Shown here one piece after another: positions 45,605 through 57,625 of a DNA stretch of 64,000 nt. The DNA is taken from contig JAAOOA010000156.1 of assembly GCA_012861695.1 (NCBI GenBank), forward strand, positions 496,001-560,000, written 5' to 3'. A program made the translations under genes and the position numbers. Numbering within the stretch: the first letter of the stretch is position 1; every line of letters starts with the position of its first letter. The notes under the pieces are model-generated. The model had not been told where the DNA came from. It worked only from the letters and a program-made list of their open reading frames with translations, and ran no database searches. This stretch comes from Trematomus loennbergii (lineage: Eukaryota; Chordata; Actinopteri; Perciformes; Nototheniidae).

Positions 45605-46089
45605 AGTGGACCTATCATGCTATATTTGAATAATATAGTGTAGGACCATACCTATAAGGCATATTTATACTTTTTTTTTTTCAAAATACCAAACAGATCA
45701 TGCATTTTAGCCATGCCTCATTTTGCTCAATTTGACAATTTCTAGCTGTTTTTGCAAGGGCAGATTCTGTGAGAACAGCACCATCTACATGCCTGGCATA
45801 TGTACTACAGCGTCTCCAGCGCTTTCGAACGGCAATGGCCGTGGCCGTCTCCTCCTGATTGGTGGAGTTGGCCCAATAGCCGTAGCCCCACTGTCCTGAC
45901 GTCAGGACAGTGTTCAAATCAGTATCAGTTTTTATCAGATCCGTTGCAGCCCCTTTTTTAGAGATTTGGGTATGGAGGAAAATAGAGAGGGTTGTGTTTT
46001 CTGACACTTGGTGAGTTCCCTGGAACACCGGGGACACATATTCATGTATAAAAGACGTACAAAAGTGCATTTTGCATGATAGGTCCCCT
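45605..46089. mobile_element. TTAA element, AAGTGGACCTATCATGC family
   Basis: TTAA (45601-45604, 46090-46093) flanks a 485 bp element with the same termini as 5007-7280. It shares the interior block with GGGTATGGAGGAAAATAGAG and AACACCGGGGACACATATTC. Non-coding. Confidence 0.88.
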
Positions 46090-46093
46090 TTAA

Positions 46094-46622
46094 GTGGGTT
46101 GGAGACATTTAACACAAACTTTTCTAATTTTAATTAGATTTATTTTTATTTTTATTCAATGAAAAAACATATCTGAATTCAATGCCTGACTTTTTGAGAC
46201 TTGGCAATTCAATTCTACAAAATAAAAGAGCACTTAAAAAGTTAATTTAGACAAATGTAATGCGGGAAAACCTGAACACCAGGGAAAGCCCAAACTGATA
46301 GATAATTGAGAGGGTGTAGAAGAAAAGGGTGAAGGAGGAAGGGTGGATAGAGGGAGAAGGATAAGGTGGATGAAGAAAGGATTCAAGTAGATGGAGGAGG
46401 AAGGGGAAAGAGAGGGACTTGAGGTATGGAGGTATTTCTTAAGCGTTTTTTTTTATATCACTCGATATAAAGTGGGAAAACCCGGCACTCCGGGAGAAAA
46501 CCCTATATAGAAATACGATAGAGAGGGTGAGGAGGAAGGGTAGATGGAGGTGGGGTGAGGAAGATGAAGGAGAAGAGAGATGAAGAGTGGGAAGAAAAGG
46601 CAGCTACTGTCGCCGTAGACAA
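46094..46622. other. Purine-rich repeats downstream of the Glu/Lys-rich gene
   Basis: Two related GA-rich blocks (about 46263-46360 and 46471-46560) each start GGGAAAAC-C and end with GAGGAAGGGT-GAT. No coding signal. Confidence 0.5.
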
Positions 46623-48866
46623 CTAGCAGTGGCTTCTATCATACTCCTCTCTTTTCTTCTCTTTCTTCTTATCCTTTTTGCTTTTCTTCCCCATACGTAC
46701 CTTTCCTTCCGCGGGGGTCTTCTTTGGGTCAGAGACTTCTTCTGGGTCCTTCGTCTGTTCCTCTTTCAGCAGCACTTCCTCTTCTGCCTCTGCCTTCTTT
46801 AGGTCAGAGACTTCTTCCAGTTCCTTCACCTCTTCCTCCACCTTCTTCTCTCTGGTTTTGCAGCTCTGGTCTTTCAGCACTGCCGCCCAGGTACGTTTTT
46901 TCTCCTCTCCGCTTTCCATTTTCTGCAGACCCACCTCTCCTGCCTCGGTCTTCGGTAAGTCGGGGAACTCTTCCACTTCTTTCTTCTCATCCGTCACCTC
47001 TGAGGTTTCACAGCTCTGGACTATATTGGCCAGGCTGTCCATCTCATTTACGATAATCCCCATCGCTTTCAACGCCTTTTCTCTTTTCCTCTCATGTTTT
47101 TTCTTGTTTCTGTTTTTTTCTTTCTGCAGCATTTCCTCTTCTGCCTCGGTCTGCTTTAAGTCGGAGACTTCTTCCAGTTCCTTCACCTCTTCCTCCACCT
47201 TCTTCTCTCTGGTTTTGCAGCTCTTGTCTTTATTGGCCACCACTGCTGCCCAGCTACGTTTGGTCTCCTCTCCGCTTTCCATTTCCTGGAGGCCTGCCTC
47301 TCCTGCCTCGGTCTGATTTAAGTCGGGGGACTCTTCTGGTTCTTTCTCCTCTTCCTCTTCCTCTGGGGTTTCACAGATCTGGTCTTTATTGGCCAGGTTG
47401 TCCTCTGTCGGTTTTACCTTCGCCATCGGTGTGAAGTTAATTTCCCAGCAATTTGGTGTCTCAACAACAAGGTCATTTATGGACTCCTCCTGTGGTTTGA
47501 TCAATTCCTCATCCAAGCGAAGCTGTTTCTCAGCCTGGGCCTCAGGGAACTTCTCGTCCAGTTTGATATCCTTGACTCTTTTCCTCTGTTGTTTTTTCTT
47601 CTTTCTGCTTTTCTCTTTCTGCAGCACTACCTCTTCGGTGTTCTTTAAGAAGAAGACCTCTTCTGGTTCCTTCTTCTCATCCTCCACCTCTGTGGTTTCA
47701 CAGCTCTGGTCTTTAATGGCCACCGCTGCCACGAGGCTAAGTTTGATCTCCTCTCCGCTTTCCTCTGTCTGCAGCTCTTCCTCTGCTCCTCAGTCTTTGG
47801 GAAGACTGGGAACTCTTCTGGTTCTTTCTTCTCATCCTCCACCTCTGGAGTCTCAACTACGTCCTGTGTGGACTCCTCCTCTTCATCCTCCACCTCTGGA
47901 GTCTGAACCACGTCCTGTGTGGACTCCTCCTCTTCATCCTCCACCTCTTGAGTCTGAACCACGTCCTGTGTGGACTCATCCTCAGTGAACTTCTCCTCCT
48001 GATCTTCACTTATCTCGATCAAGGTGACTTCCTCTGCCTGGCTGTGATGTGTCTCAGCTAGGTCCTCAATGGATTTCTCCTCTGGATTCTTAATGTGATC
48101 CTCCATCTTTTGGACTTCTGTCACCATCACTGTCTCCCCGTTTTGTTGTTCCTCAGCCGGGCCCTGGGTAACTTCTCCTCCAGGTTGTTTTCGACCTTGA
48201 CTTCCTCCTCCAGGATTTCTTGCTTCACAGCCAGGACCTTTGTGGACATTTCCTCCAGATGTGACTTTTTGTCCTCAATCTTCTGGAATTTATCCTTAAT
48301 CAATTTGCTTAGAGAAGCCCAGCTCTCTCTTTTCTCTGCCGTGTCTTTTCTAATCCTCTCTGCCAGGGACTTGTTATCTTTCTCAACGCTTTCAACGTTT
48401 GTCACCTTTTTCTCTTCCAGGCTCTTTGAAGATTCCTCCTTCAGTGCATTGTATTTCTCCTGCCAGTTTGTGGACACTGAGAGACTGTGAGAGAGAGACT
48501 CCTTCTCCTGTTTCAGACCCATGATTTCAGAGTCCTTCTGGTGGATCAGTTCCTGCCAGCCATTCTCAGCTCGCACAAATCCGGCATTGTTTTGCACCAG
48601 CAGCTGGTTGCTTGTGTCAGACCCTTTATTACAGCTTCCCTCTGCTCGATCCTGGTAATCACCATATTCTGGTGATAAGACCAACTCACCTCCCAGTGCA
48701 TGTTTTTCACTGCCAGGTCCTTTGCGTACTTGTCCAGAAGTTCATATTTGAACTCCCAGTGTTTGATAACCTCTACAAGTTTAGCTTTGCTGAAGGTATT
48801 TGTGGCCTCTGTGAGCCTCTGAGCGGCTTCCTGCTCACACACTACTGGGCTAATTATTCCAGCCAT
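46623..48866 (-). CDS. Glu/Lys-rich internally repeated protein, unrecognised (two apparent frameshifts)
   Basis: Exon 1 (48866-48690, 59 aa, MAGIISPVVCEQEAAQRL...) ends at GAG before GTGAGT. An 86 bp intron follows, and exon 2 begins at 48603 after CAACCAG in matching phase. About 160 residues are probably coiled coil (heptad-like EKESLSHSL, KEESSKSLEEKK). Then come three copies of an acidic STQDVV.T.EVEDE unit. The C-terminal half has about five degenerate repeats combining KDQSCET/KTREKK, KELEEVSDLK, TEAEEEMLQKEK and SGEEKKRTWAAV, with a basic end KKSKKDKKKEKKREE. One-base shifts near 48140-48170 and near 47793 break the frame. At 47793 the repeat consensus clearly resumes one base off. 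The family is unknown. A second copy should lie left of base 1. Confidence 0.6.
48604..48689 (-). other. 86 bp intron of the Glu/Lys-rich gene
   Basis: GTGAGT donor and CAACCAG acceptor on the minus strand. Removing it restores frame between the N-terminal 59 codons and the coiled-coil segment. This length is normal for compact fish introns. Confidence 0.65.
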
Positions 48867-49876
48867 GGCACAGTTTGTTTTGACTTGAATTGTGCGTAGT
48901 TAGAATAATTGAAGTGTGTCTGTACGAAACCGTGTTTCTTTGTAGAAAACGGTAACTGTCTTTAGTAGATTTTATCTCTGTAAAAGACTGTATTGTTCGT
49001 ATGTTGAATGTAGTTTTCTGTAGAAGTTAGTGTATCTAGTGAATCCGAATAACCTGCAATTAACACGACCTGTTCCAAGGGAGTTCCAGAGTATAAATGT
49101 GAATCACCCTTGCATGTTTTGAATGTTCCGAATTCCAATCCAACATCAAGGCAGATGATGTCATCATTTATCTGGTGATGACGTTATGACATCATCAGCA
49201 GATGATGTCATGAGGTGTAGGTGCTTGGATGTTCTTTATCGTGGCCTTCAAAATGGATTCTTAATTGAAGTGTAAAATAACAATACCCAACACCATGTTC
49301 ACTTCAAGCATTTAAATATATTACTATTGTGTTAATTAACCTAAGGTAAAATGTGAAATAAATTGATGAATTTTTTATTTGCTTTGTCTATTTTCTATGA
49401 TTTCTCAAGTGTTAAGAATCACTTACGGGTGGCAGTTGTTTAGATATGATTTTAAGCTAATTGCAATTCAAATATGTTGATTATAGACAATTTATATTTT
49501 CAGAAGGAAATTTAAATCAACAAAGAAGTCATGTTCAAGGAATCTCTGTTACGATACATTATTCATCACCAAACTTTTTAATCTGCTCAGTTATTATATA
49601 TTATTATTAGCATGTTTTCCTTTTCTTCAAGGTTCAAGGTTCAAGGCTTTTATTGGTCATACGTACATAGCTACAGTGTAGTTATGACAATGACAATCTT
49701 AGGTCACAGGCTCCTCCAACAGTGCAACACAATAAAACAGAAAAATAGTGCAAGTAAATAAGTAAAAATTGTAAAATAGTGAAAAAGTGCAATAAGAGTC
49801 TATATACAAGTGATTGGAATATGATATATTAGATAAATAATTGTTAAGTTGCAGCCAGATTAATGTTATGGATATT

Positions 49877-50140
49877 GAGACACTCAGAGACACTCAGAGA
49901 CACTCATGCCCCTTTTCACACCAACGCGTTTTCAGCGCCGGCTCGGAGCTAGAGCCTGAAAAGTACCGTTTTTCTTAGCTCCGGAATCCGGTTCGTTTCC
50001 AGCTCCAAAAAATTGTCGGTCTAGAAGCAAGACTCCGGAGCTAAGAGGACACTCAGAGACTCTCAGAGACGCTCAGAGACACTCAGAGACGCTCAGAGAC
50101 ACTCAGAGACACTCAGAGACTCTCAGAGACGCTCAGAGAC
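49877..50140. repeat. CTCAGAGACA minisatellite, copy 2
   Basis: The same two-block arrangement with the intervening TIR-like fragment as 874-1135. The fragment has one additional T (TTTTTC) relative to copy 1. Confidence 0.8.
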
Positions 50141-52952
50141 AGATTTGTGCGTCTGTTGCTTTACTGTAAATTGTGAATATACTGATAAACAAAAACAGGC
50201 AACAGTGTTGGACTTATGAGGTGTTGATATCCTTGTTTCAGCTGTAAATATAAAAACATGTAAATGTTGATTTCATGTCTTTGTAGCGATCTCTGGCTAA
50301 TGTCACAATGAAATAATGAAGGTCTCAGTACTGTAGTATCCTCCTGTGGTTGGGTGTTCCTTAGAGGGAGATGGGTACTCGTATGTAAAAGACTTGAAAT
50401 TGGAAGGATGTTGTTTTATATCAGACAGTATTTATTTGTTTGTGATCATATGATTTCTCCCATTTTAAAAAGGTAATCCACTAACCCTCCAAGGAATTTC
50501 TTCAACCTCCAATTGACTTCTTTCCACAATTGTGCAGTTTTTATATCCCCCTCTTTAAAGGATTAAGCTTTCACGTTGTAAGGTCTTTGGTGGGAAAATA
50601 ACTTCAGTGAATATTAAAGTATAGGTGCTTCAGTTTGGGCGAATTTTCTCCAAGTCAGATTTTATGAGCTGAGTCGTGGATCTTGTTGGGTTCAGAATTC
50701 CAGAAAAGACAGACAACTTCTAAGTTTAACTATTTATTGTAAAGAGAGCAAAATATATATATCACTTGGCCAAGGACTTCGTCAGGTCATAGCAATCACA
50801 GACAGTAAAGCTGTAATCTGTCAGCACCATATCCGTAAAAATACATTTTATTACACAGGGCGTTGCCCGTACATTTATGATTGGTCAAGACTAGATGAAG
50901 AGATACCATGGTTTAGACTTGGTTCTCTTTGGTTGGTGCGCAGACTCAGATAGAGTCTCTTGGCAACACGACCTTCCAATCAGCATTCGGCCGGCCTGTG
51001 GAAGTCCCTCCCTACTCTGGCATCATCATACGTAATTTGTTTTCGCTAACGTTTCTTCAGATATAGCGGGAAACCATAATGTTGCTTCCTAGCTTTGTGG
51101 GGGAGCGCGGCTTCCATGCGATTCAAGGCCGGTGCGATGTGCTGTTCTGACTACCTCTTTTTATTCTCTCAGTCTCTGCACCTGACCTTGCTACTTTCAG
51201 TATTGCACGCTAAACACTTTCTCATGTGACTTTTCCCTTCGTTCCTATCCTCCCCATCAAAACTTGGGGGGGGATTGAGTCTATTTATTCCAAAGTCACA
51301 GCCACATAAATGAGCACAATAAGCTTATTGCAGATTTCAGAGGGTGAAAAGAGGTGCTGCAGCACAGGCAGTATGAGAAAAATGAAAAGCTTTTTGAACA
51401 TTAAAGCATGGAGACATGTCAAAGTAGGGACACTAAATACAAATATGAACCTGAAAATAAGAAGAATATAGCCCCTTTAAGGTTAGACAGTCCTCCATTT
51501 AACTTGAAACAGTTGGCCTTTCTTACTTTCCAGTTCACAAGAATAAAGATTTTAGTTTAGTTTGTGCAAAAATAGAATTGATGCCATTAGGCGGGAAGCA
51601 GCTGGACTTAAGGCTAATACTTGTTCAAGATCCATGCAGGCCTTTCTCAAAGCTACTGTACACACTGTACTGCAGGCAGGGGCGGATCTACCGGGGTGGC
51701 ATGGGGTGGCAACTGGCAAAATAGCATTGCCACCCCAGCTGCCACCCCAGTTGGTATCTTTGTTTTGAAAGAAAAGATGTGGCTCATCGGACATTTATGA
51801 GAGAAAATCTCTAATGTCCGAGTGCAAGTGAATGCAGCACAAGACGCGAGTCTTGTAACCCCTCCCCCGGCCCTGGCACGAGCTTGGAAATATGATTGGC
51901 GGCGATTTCATTGTCATTCAAGTTTGGCTGTACTCAGCATTGAATCAAAACGCACTAAGTTAGCTGAATACACGTTTTTTAACCCTAACTGATGCAGTTA
52001 GTCACTTCTTTAATGTTTGTTCTTTCTGATGTAAAGTCAAGGTTGTAACTGTTTGCAGTAAAGTCGTGGGGCGCTGAACTGTTCCTTTGAATCTTTTTGA
52101 ATTTTGATACATGATAGTAATTACTTGTCTTTCAAGTTTGAAGGAGGGTGAGCAAGCATCTTGAGGAACATGCATCATTAACTCCTCCAAAAAATATAGT
52201 TTATTCAATAATACATTAATATGTGAATCATAACAGTGATTGACAGCTGATAGGAATAATATGATTGTTAATATTATCATATTAATTCAGACAAACATCG
52301 ATGAGACAGTTAATTAATGTACTTATTGCAGCAGTCTTCATAGATTTGGTACCCCTGCTGGTCTAAGAATGAAACAAACTCATTCAGTTATTGTTCAGTT
52401 AAAATGCATAAAATGATGTCTGCCACCTTATATATTTATATGTAAGGCTTTACTGATGTGCCACAATAATGTCACCTATGTTATTGAGTTAAAATATTAA
52501 TATTGTGGCTTTCCAAGTTAACATTGATTAATGTTGCGTTTCCACTTGGCGTATTTCCGGCTAGCGGGTACTATTTCACAGTTTTTCTGGCCCCATAAAA
52601 TCGAGGTTCTTTCCGGCCCAACAACCAGGCTGAGTCAGGCTGAGTATGCTAAACTAGAGAGAGAATCGCTGGCAAGGGGGCTACAACTACAACAAAATGA
52701 ACATATTTGACCGTGATTTAATTGTAATACACATTTCAAAATGATGCCGAAGTAACAGCATACTGATACCGGTTACTAAAAACCATGAATTAATGCTTTG
52801 ACGGCAGGCAAAAAACCTTTTAAAATGCGTGTTGTCTAAATGGAGATCGGCTAAGCTAACGCAGTATATGCTCCGACCGTCCACACTCACAACAACGGCC
52901 TATACAGACATAAATAAACCAGCGACTGTATTCGCCATGACACAGACAGTCT
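50141..52952. other. Non-coding stretch, duplicate of 1136-3950
   Basis: No gene is supported. It includes the reverse TTAA-MITE fragment at about 51325-51482 and the left part of the MITE-like element from about 52536. Confidence 0.55.
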
Positions 52953-55033
52953 AAAATACGGTAAAAAAAAGCGGTAAAATACCTCCGTTAAAACTATTCC
53001 CTACTACTTTATAACCCAGCGGTTATGTAAGAGTAAGTTACTAATGCGCCTATTTGATATTAATTCCTCTATATGTATTTCGCCGTTTGTTTTACTGTGA
53101 GCAATGAATTATCTTTCAACAATCTTAGTGTACCCAATTTAAACTCATAGTCTGCAGTTACAGCATCGAGTTGTTATTATACAAAATTAAGTGCAAACTA
53201 TATTTTTCATGCTTATGCAACGCTATCCATGTTGGAATCTGCAGGAGAGTTAACGTTAGCTCTCAGTAGAAAGTGACGGAGGTGATTTCAGTTAAGGTGC
53301 ATTCAGGCGCAATTCAGTAAAAGTGTGTATTGGGCGAGGAGGCATGTATAACGTCAGCAAGATGTGTTCAATGTAGTACAGTAAAATGCAGTCTTTAGCG
53401 AGAAATATCAATAAATACAGTTTTATTAAGGAGATGTTTTACTACAACATAAAGTAGATATTAGACAGTATGCAAACGAGATAAAGGAGTGTATATTGAA
53501 GTAATTAGGATCTGCTGTGTAGAGAATCATGGAATTGTACTGGTATCTAACAATGCCATCCTTATAAATGTATATAAATACAATACCGTTTTAAATGAGA
53601 CTTGTGTTTTAATGTTTGATTCCATTAATTGAATTAAATATGTTTTAATGAATTCTACTGAAATTATTGTTACATTGTCATCATGTAACTATTTTGTTCT
53701 TTCATTTGCCTCACCAGAAAACAGTCACACCTCCTCTTGAAGACATTTTGCCTCCTGCTATGGACTTCAGGTTCACATTAGGTAAGCCCTTGAGTGTGTC
53801 AGAGTTGTTGTTTCAGAGGTTAATTCAAGACGTGTTATGTTTACATACTAATATAATGAGCATCAGGTAAACGTACCCATTTCTATTTTTTTAATCACAG
53901 ATGGGATGGAGATGTAAACTATGCAGCACTAGTGTCACCACTCAAAGTGATATTTTAAAACATTATCGACTCCATCATGGAACCTTTGGACAGAAACGTG
54001 CCTTGCCCTGCATTCATGTAGACTGGCATGCGCTCTCACTTATCAAGATAAAAGTTGAAATAATCGTCTGTTCTTTTTATTCTAGGACCCATGTGCCACT
54101 TTATATACATCTCTGAGCATGAGGTGGGGTTAAAAAGAAGTAGTTGGACATTTTATGAACTATATCAATATCATGACTATTTGGTTCATTTTCTTGCAAA
54201 CCAGCCTTTTGATGGCTTAAACCCCTTGTAATGCATGTGAATAGCACCTCTGTTGTCTGTTAACAGCTAATGTAAACTGTTTTCAAGACGGATTTGATTT
54301 TTGTTTTGAGGAAAACACATGGTGTGTCCTGATTTGTACTCAATTTAGTGTTTTATTTGTATTTACAGGGAACAGCAGAGGTCGAAGTGCAACAGGCTCG
54401 TGATGCACAGCATGAAGTGATACGTTGCCCAAGAGCCAGATGCAGTTATAACCATCAAGTAATAACCATGTGTCTCCATGTATGTTAATGTGTTGTGCTT
54501 TTAAACAAACTTGTTACTCTTTTATGACAACTGTTTTGAAATAATCACATTTTAATAAAATGTATTAACATGTCCATAATGTTCCCTTTTTTAATTTATT
54601 TGTTTAATCTGCAATGTTTCAATGCTATCAAATATTTAAAGGGTTGGATTGAAATCAGGAAGAGTTTGTCGTATATAGGTTCCGGCAACTCAATTGTGTT
54701 TTATAATTTACTTTATTCTCGTGTGGTTCTTAGCAGATTGTTATTTGCATTGGTTACACTTAATATCTGGGCTTTTAATTGTAGGCTCATCTCATCTTTT
54801 CATATGCAGAAAAAATCACATTAGTGAGTTTACCCAACTCCTATAATTGCTTGGAACCACTTGACACATATTTTTTAAGTTTTAGCAAAGTAACACATTC
54901 TTGAGTAGAGGAAAACTAAAAAAAGTACATTTCACCAACTCAAAAATTGCAAAAGTTGACTTAACTCTTAAAATTGCTTGGAATCGCTTGACACATATTT
55001 TTTAAGTTTTACCAAGCAACAGTTTTTACAGTG
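52953..55033. mobile_element. 2.08 kb insertion unique to copy 2
   Basis: It replaces about 45 bp of copy 1 (3951-3996) between GACAGTCT and GAGGAGCTTGAG. It starts AAAATACGGTAAAAAAAAGC and ends CAAGCAACAGTTTTTACAGT. Two related blocks near the right end share GACACATATTTTTTAAGTTT. It carries an exon with a C2H2 finger. The ACAGTG-type end and gene-like interior suggest a DNA transposon that carries or captured host exons; the family is not established. Confidence 0.6.
53718..54116 (+). pseudogene. C2H2 zinc-finger gene fragment within the insertion
   Basis: A candidate exon 53718-53781 (KTVTPPLEDILPPAMDFRFT) has AG/GT borders. The second frame starts at 53901 right after TTAATCACAG, with MGWRCKLCSTSVTTQSDILK then HYRLHHGTFGQKR. 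That gives a classical finger (C-x2-C-x12-H-x4-H), followed by an incomplete second one (CIHVDWH). The two exons do not share phase, so the second may begin its own Met or the fragment is decayed. A finger ending in KHYRLxHG resembles a multicopy teleost zinc-finger protein; that is from memory and inference. Confidence 0.45.
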
Positions 55034-55242
55034 AGGAGCTTGAGTGCTAACAGCTGATGTTGTTTTTTCTGTGGTTCTCATTGAAGATGACGTCACGGCT
55101 CCGCCTACACTGCGTCACTATAGATACTGCCCCAGCTACTAAACTGTAATGGAAACATAGCATAAATGAGCCAGTCCTAACAAGGCCTAACGAGGCCCAT
55201 ACCGAGCGAGGTCGAGCGAGGTCCTGTAGTGGAAATGCGCCA

Positions 55243-56030
55243 TAAATGTACTTACAACACAAGTGAAAACACCTGTAAGTTCACCAAGTGTGTTTTACAG
55301 GGATACATGATACACAAAAAGATCAATTAAAGGAGACGTTATTTGGTGAGCCTGTATATCTCTGTCTGACTTAAATAAATAAAAAGTCACTAAGTTATGT
55401 TTTAGTTTGTGCTGAATGAATGAGAAAGGAGTGAACTTTATAAACAAGAGAAAGAGTCTCTGTATTAATATTTAACATTTAGCACTCAGGACTCATAAAC
55501 TTCTAAAAGTCTTACATGCGATTAAACACTAACAAATACCAAGCTCATCTCATGACATTAATGTGTGTGTTCATATTAAGTTCACAACTTTATAGCAATG
55601 GGTTTTATTTTACTTATATAAACGAACAAACAGCAGGTAAATATCACCTTTAATAAGTCAAGGGTAATTTCAAATTGACTAGAAGTCACTGCAAGTTTAC
55701 AATTCTCTTTGGCGCCCCCTACTGCTGATACCAACACTGGAGGAGAGACAGCACAACTTTGGGAGTTCAGCCTTTGCAGACAAACCTATAACACATGAAA
55801 GGGAAAACCCCCAAAAGCACAACAGGACCCTTTTAACACCAACTTTAAAGTTTCTTCTTAACTTATACACCAACAACTTAAAGAAAAGGCTCAGGCATGT
55901 AAAATGTACCACTTAAAAACTTTCCCAAACAAATGATGGCTCTTCTATTTTATTCCAGGCACTTTCATATTTTAAACTAAAGCACTTCTTTGATAAAAGG
56001 CCGTTGGCGTCTTCCTTTAGTAATAATCCA
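55243..56030. other. Non-coding, duplicate of 4206-5002
   Basis: The same content as copy 1, with small indels. No gene seen. Confidence 0.5.
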
Positions 56031-56034
56031 TTAA

Positions 56035-56278
56035 AGTGGACCTATCATGCTATATTTAAATGATATATTGTAGGGCCATACCTATATAAGGTATATTTAT
56101 ACGTTTCTGTTTTCAAAATACCAAACAGATCATGCATTTTAGCCATGCCTGTTTATTGGGTATGGAGGACAACAGAGAGGGTTGTGTTTTCTGACACTTG
56201 GTGAGTTCCCTGGAACACCGGGGACACATATTCATGTATAAAAGACGTACAAAAGTGCATTTTGCATGATAGGTCCCA
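56035..56278. mobile_element. TTAA element, short form
   Basis: TTAA at 56031-56034 and 56279-56282, with termini as at 5007-7280. Only 244 bp: the interior between GCCATGCC and GGGTATGGAGG is missing. The adjacent TTAA is the empty site for the MITE at 7285-7665. Confidence 0.85.
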
Positions 56279-56860
56279 TTTAAGGTCTGAAACATTTGAG
56301 TACTTCTTCAAGACAGGGTTGTCAAAACAAACCTGAAGCTAATAAAAGCAACAGGTCAGACCTCCACTGCCACCTACTGGTTTTATTTGGGACAAGCATT
56401 TCATTCCTGTTAAAAAGTCCATAAGAATTACAGTTCAACAGATGCATGGTGTATTCTGCTGACAACGTGCTGAAAGCCACTACACTTAAAGTACATTAAA
56501 AAACATTCTCCATATGCGATATACATAATTAAATATACAGTATGACATTAGATTGTTAATTGCTGCATCAAGCAGGTTGTAACGGTTGTAGATAAACACA
56601 GTTTTGATACACTTTACGATATTTAGAACGTCTTGTGATATATATTGTATACTTTTACTTTGTTGTTCCTTAAACAGTTATCCACTCATTTAATTTTTAC
56701 ATCAAGTTCATCACGTTTTTAAATTTCTCTTTTAAATATAGTGAAGTACAAGCATCAATATATGTACTAAATTACAATACTTGAGTAATTGTACTACTTA
56801 GTTACTTTCCAACACTGCAAATATATAATCCTGGCTCATAACACAATGAACTGTGAATGA

Positions 56861-57027
56861 TTAGCGCTGATTGTGGTCTTCAGACTTCAGTTCAGAGTTG
56901 GGTGGTCTTCGAGCGCCACCCGGTGATACATTCTTATGTTTGCTTTTGCGTTTGACTCTCTTCCTCATTTTTTTGTTAGCTTGACATTTTAAAAACAGTC
57001 GTGGTGGAGTCAGGCTTTCATTTGTAC
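56861..57027 (-). CDS. Possible Lys/Arg-rich terminal exon (hypothetical)
   Basis: It opens after TTATGTCTCCAG and reads TNESLTPPRLFLKCQANKKM, then RKRVKRKSKHKN and PGGARRPPNSELKSEDHNQR to a stop. The frame is kept through this length in copy 1 too (about 8240-8409), with a slightly different end. It lies about 300 bp downstream of the ZEB-like exon on the same strand, but its phase does not fit the donor near 57295. It could be chance. Confidence 0.25.
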
Positions 57028-57352
57028 CTGGAGACATAAACAACCTAGTTGTGTCAGTTACACGTTTAATAAGGTACTTATTAATATGTGTCTCTATTAA
57101 AAAAGAAAAATGTCATTGCCACCACAAAACTCACTGTTTTGTTTTCTCAAGTTCAGGCACATGTGGCTTTTGTAGAAAGCGGTGACTTCATTCTAGCTCC
57201 ACTTTACTCCAACAGAATATCTTTAATTTGCCGTTTGTCATCTAATCCTCTCCAGGTTGTGCCGTTGTCTCACCTGTCGTCCTCCAGCTGGATCTCCATA
57301 GCATCACAGAAGAAGTCGTGAACTTTCTCTTATTCCCTCTCTCTCATCTGAG

Positions 57353-57625
57353 TCAAGTTGGGGTCGTAGTCCAAGCGTCAAACTGCGGTACATGCAGGTC
57401 TGAGGAGTGACACTCTGCGAGGTCTCGAACCGGGTCAGAGTCAGGACGGATCTTCATGCAGCGGCTAGAGTTGTGTTGGGAGTACGATCCGGAGTGAGAG
57501 AAACGCTTCCCGCACTTTTCGCACTGAAAGGGTTTGTCCCCGGAGTGCAGCCTCGCGTGTTCGATCAGGTGGTGTTGGTGTTTGAAGGCCTTCTTGCAGA
57601 CTTTGCATTCAAATGGTCGTTTTTC
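57353..57625 (-). pseudogene. ZEB-like two-finger exon, copy 2
   Basis: Here the two fingers are in one frame: [20 protein letters not shown] runs into [20 protein letters not shown], which is closer to ZEB than copy 1 (Gln kept where copy 1 has Leu). An additional A at the exon edge (57620-57625) and an additional G near 57361 shift the frame before the fingers and in the tail, where a stop follows WTTTPT. In another frame the tail reads [13 protein letters not shown], a stop, then EKVHDFFCDAMEIQLEDD up to a GTGAGT donor. Each copy therefore keeps different parts open. Confidence 0.68.

Noticed and set aside
46678..47988. Plus-strand Ser/Phe-rich frames of up to 212 codons
   Set aside because: Antisense shadows of the Glu/Lys-rich gene; the minus strand has repeats, splice sites and a start.
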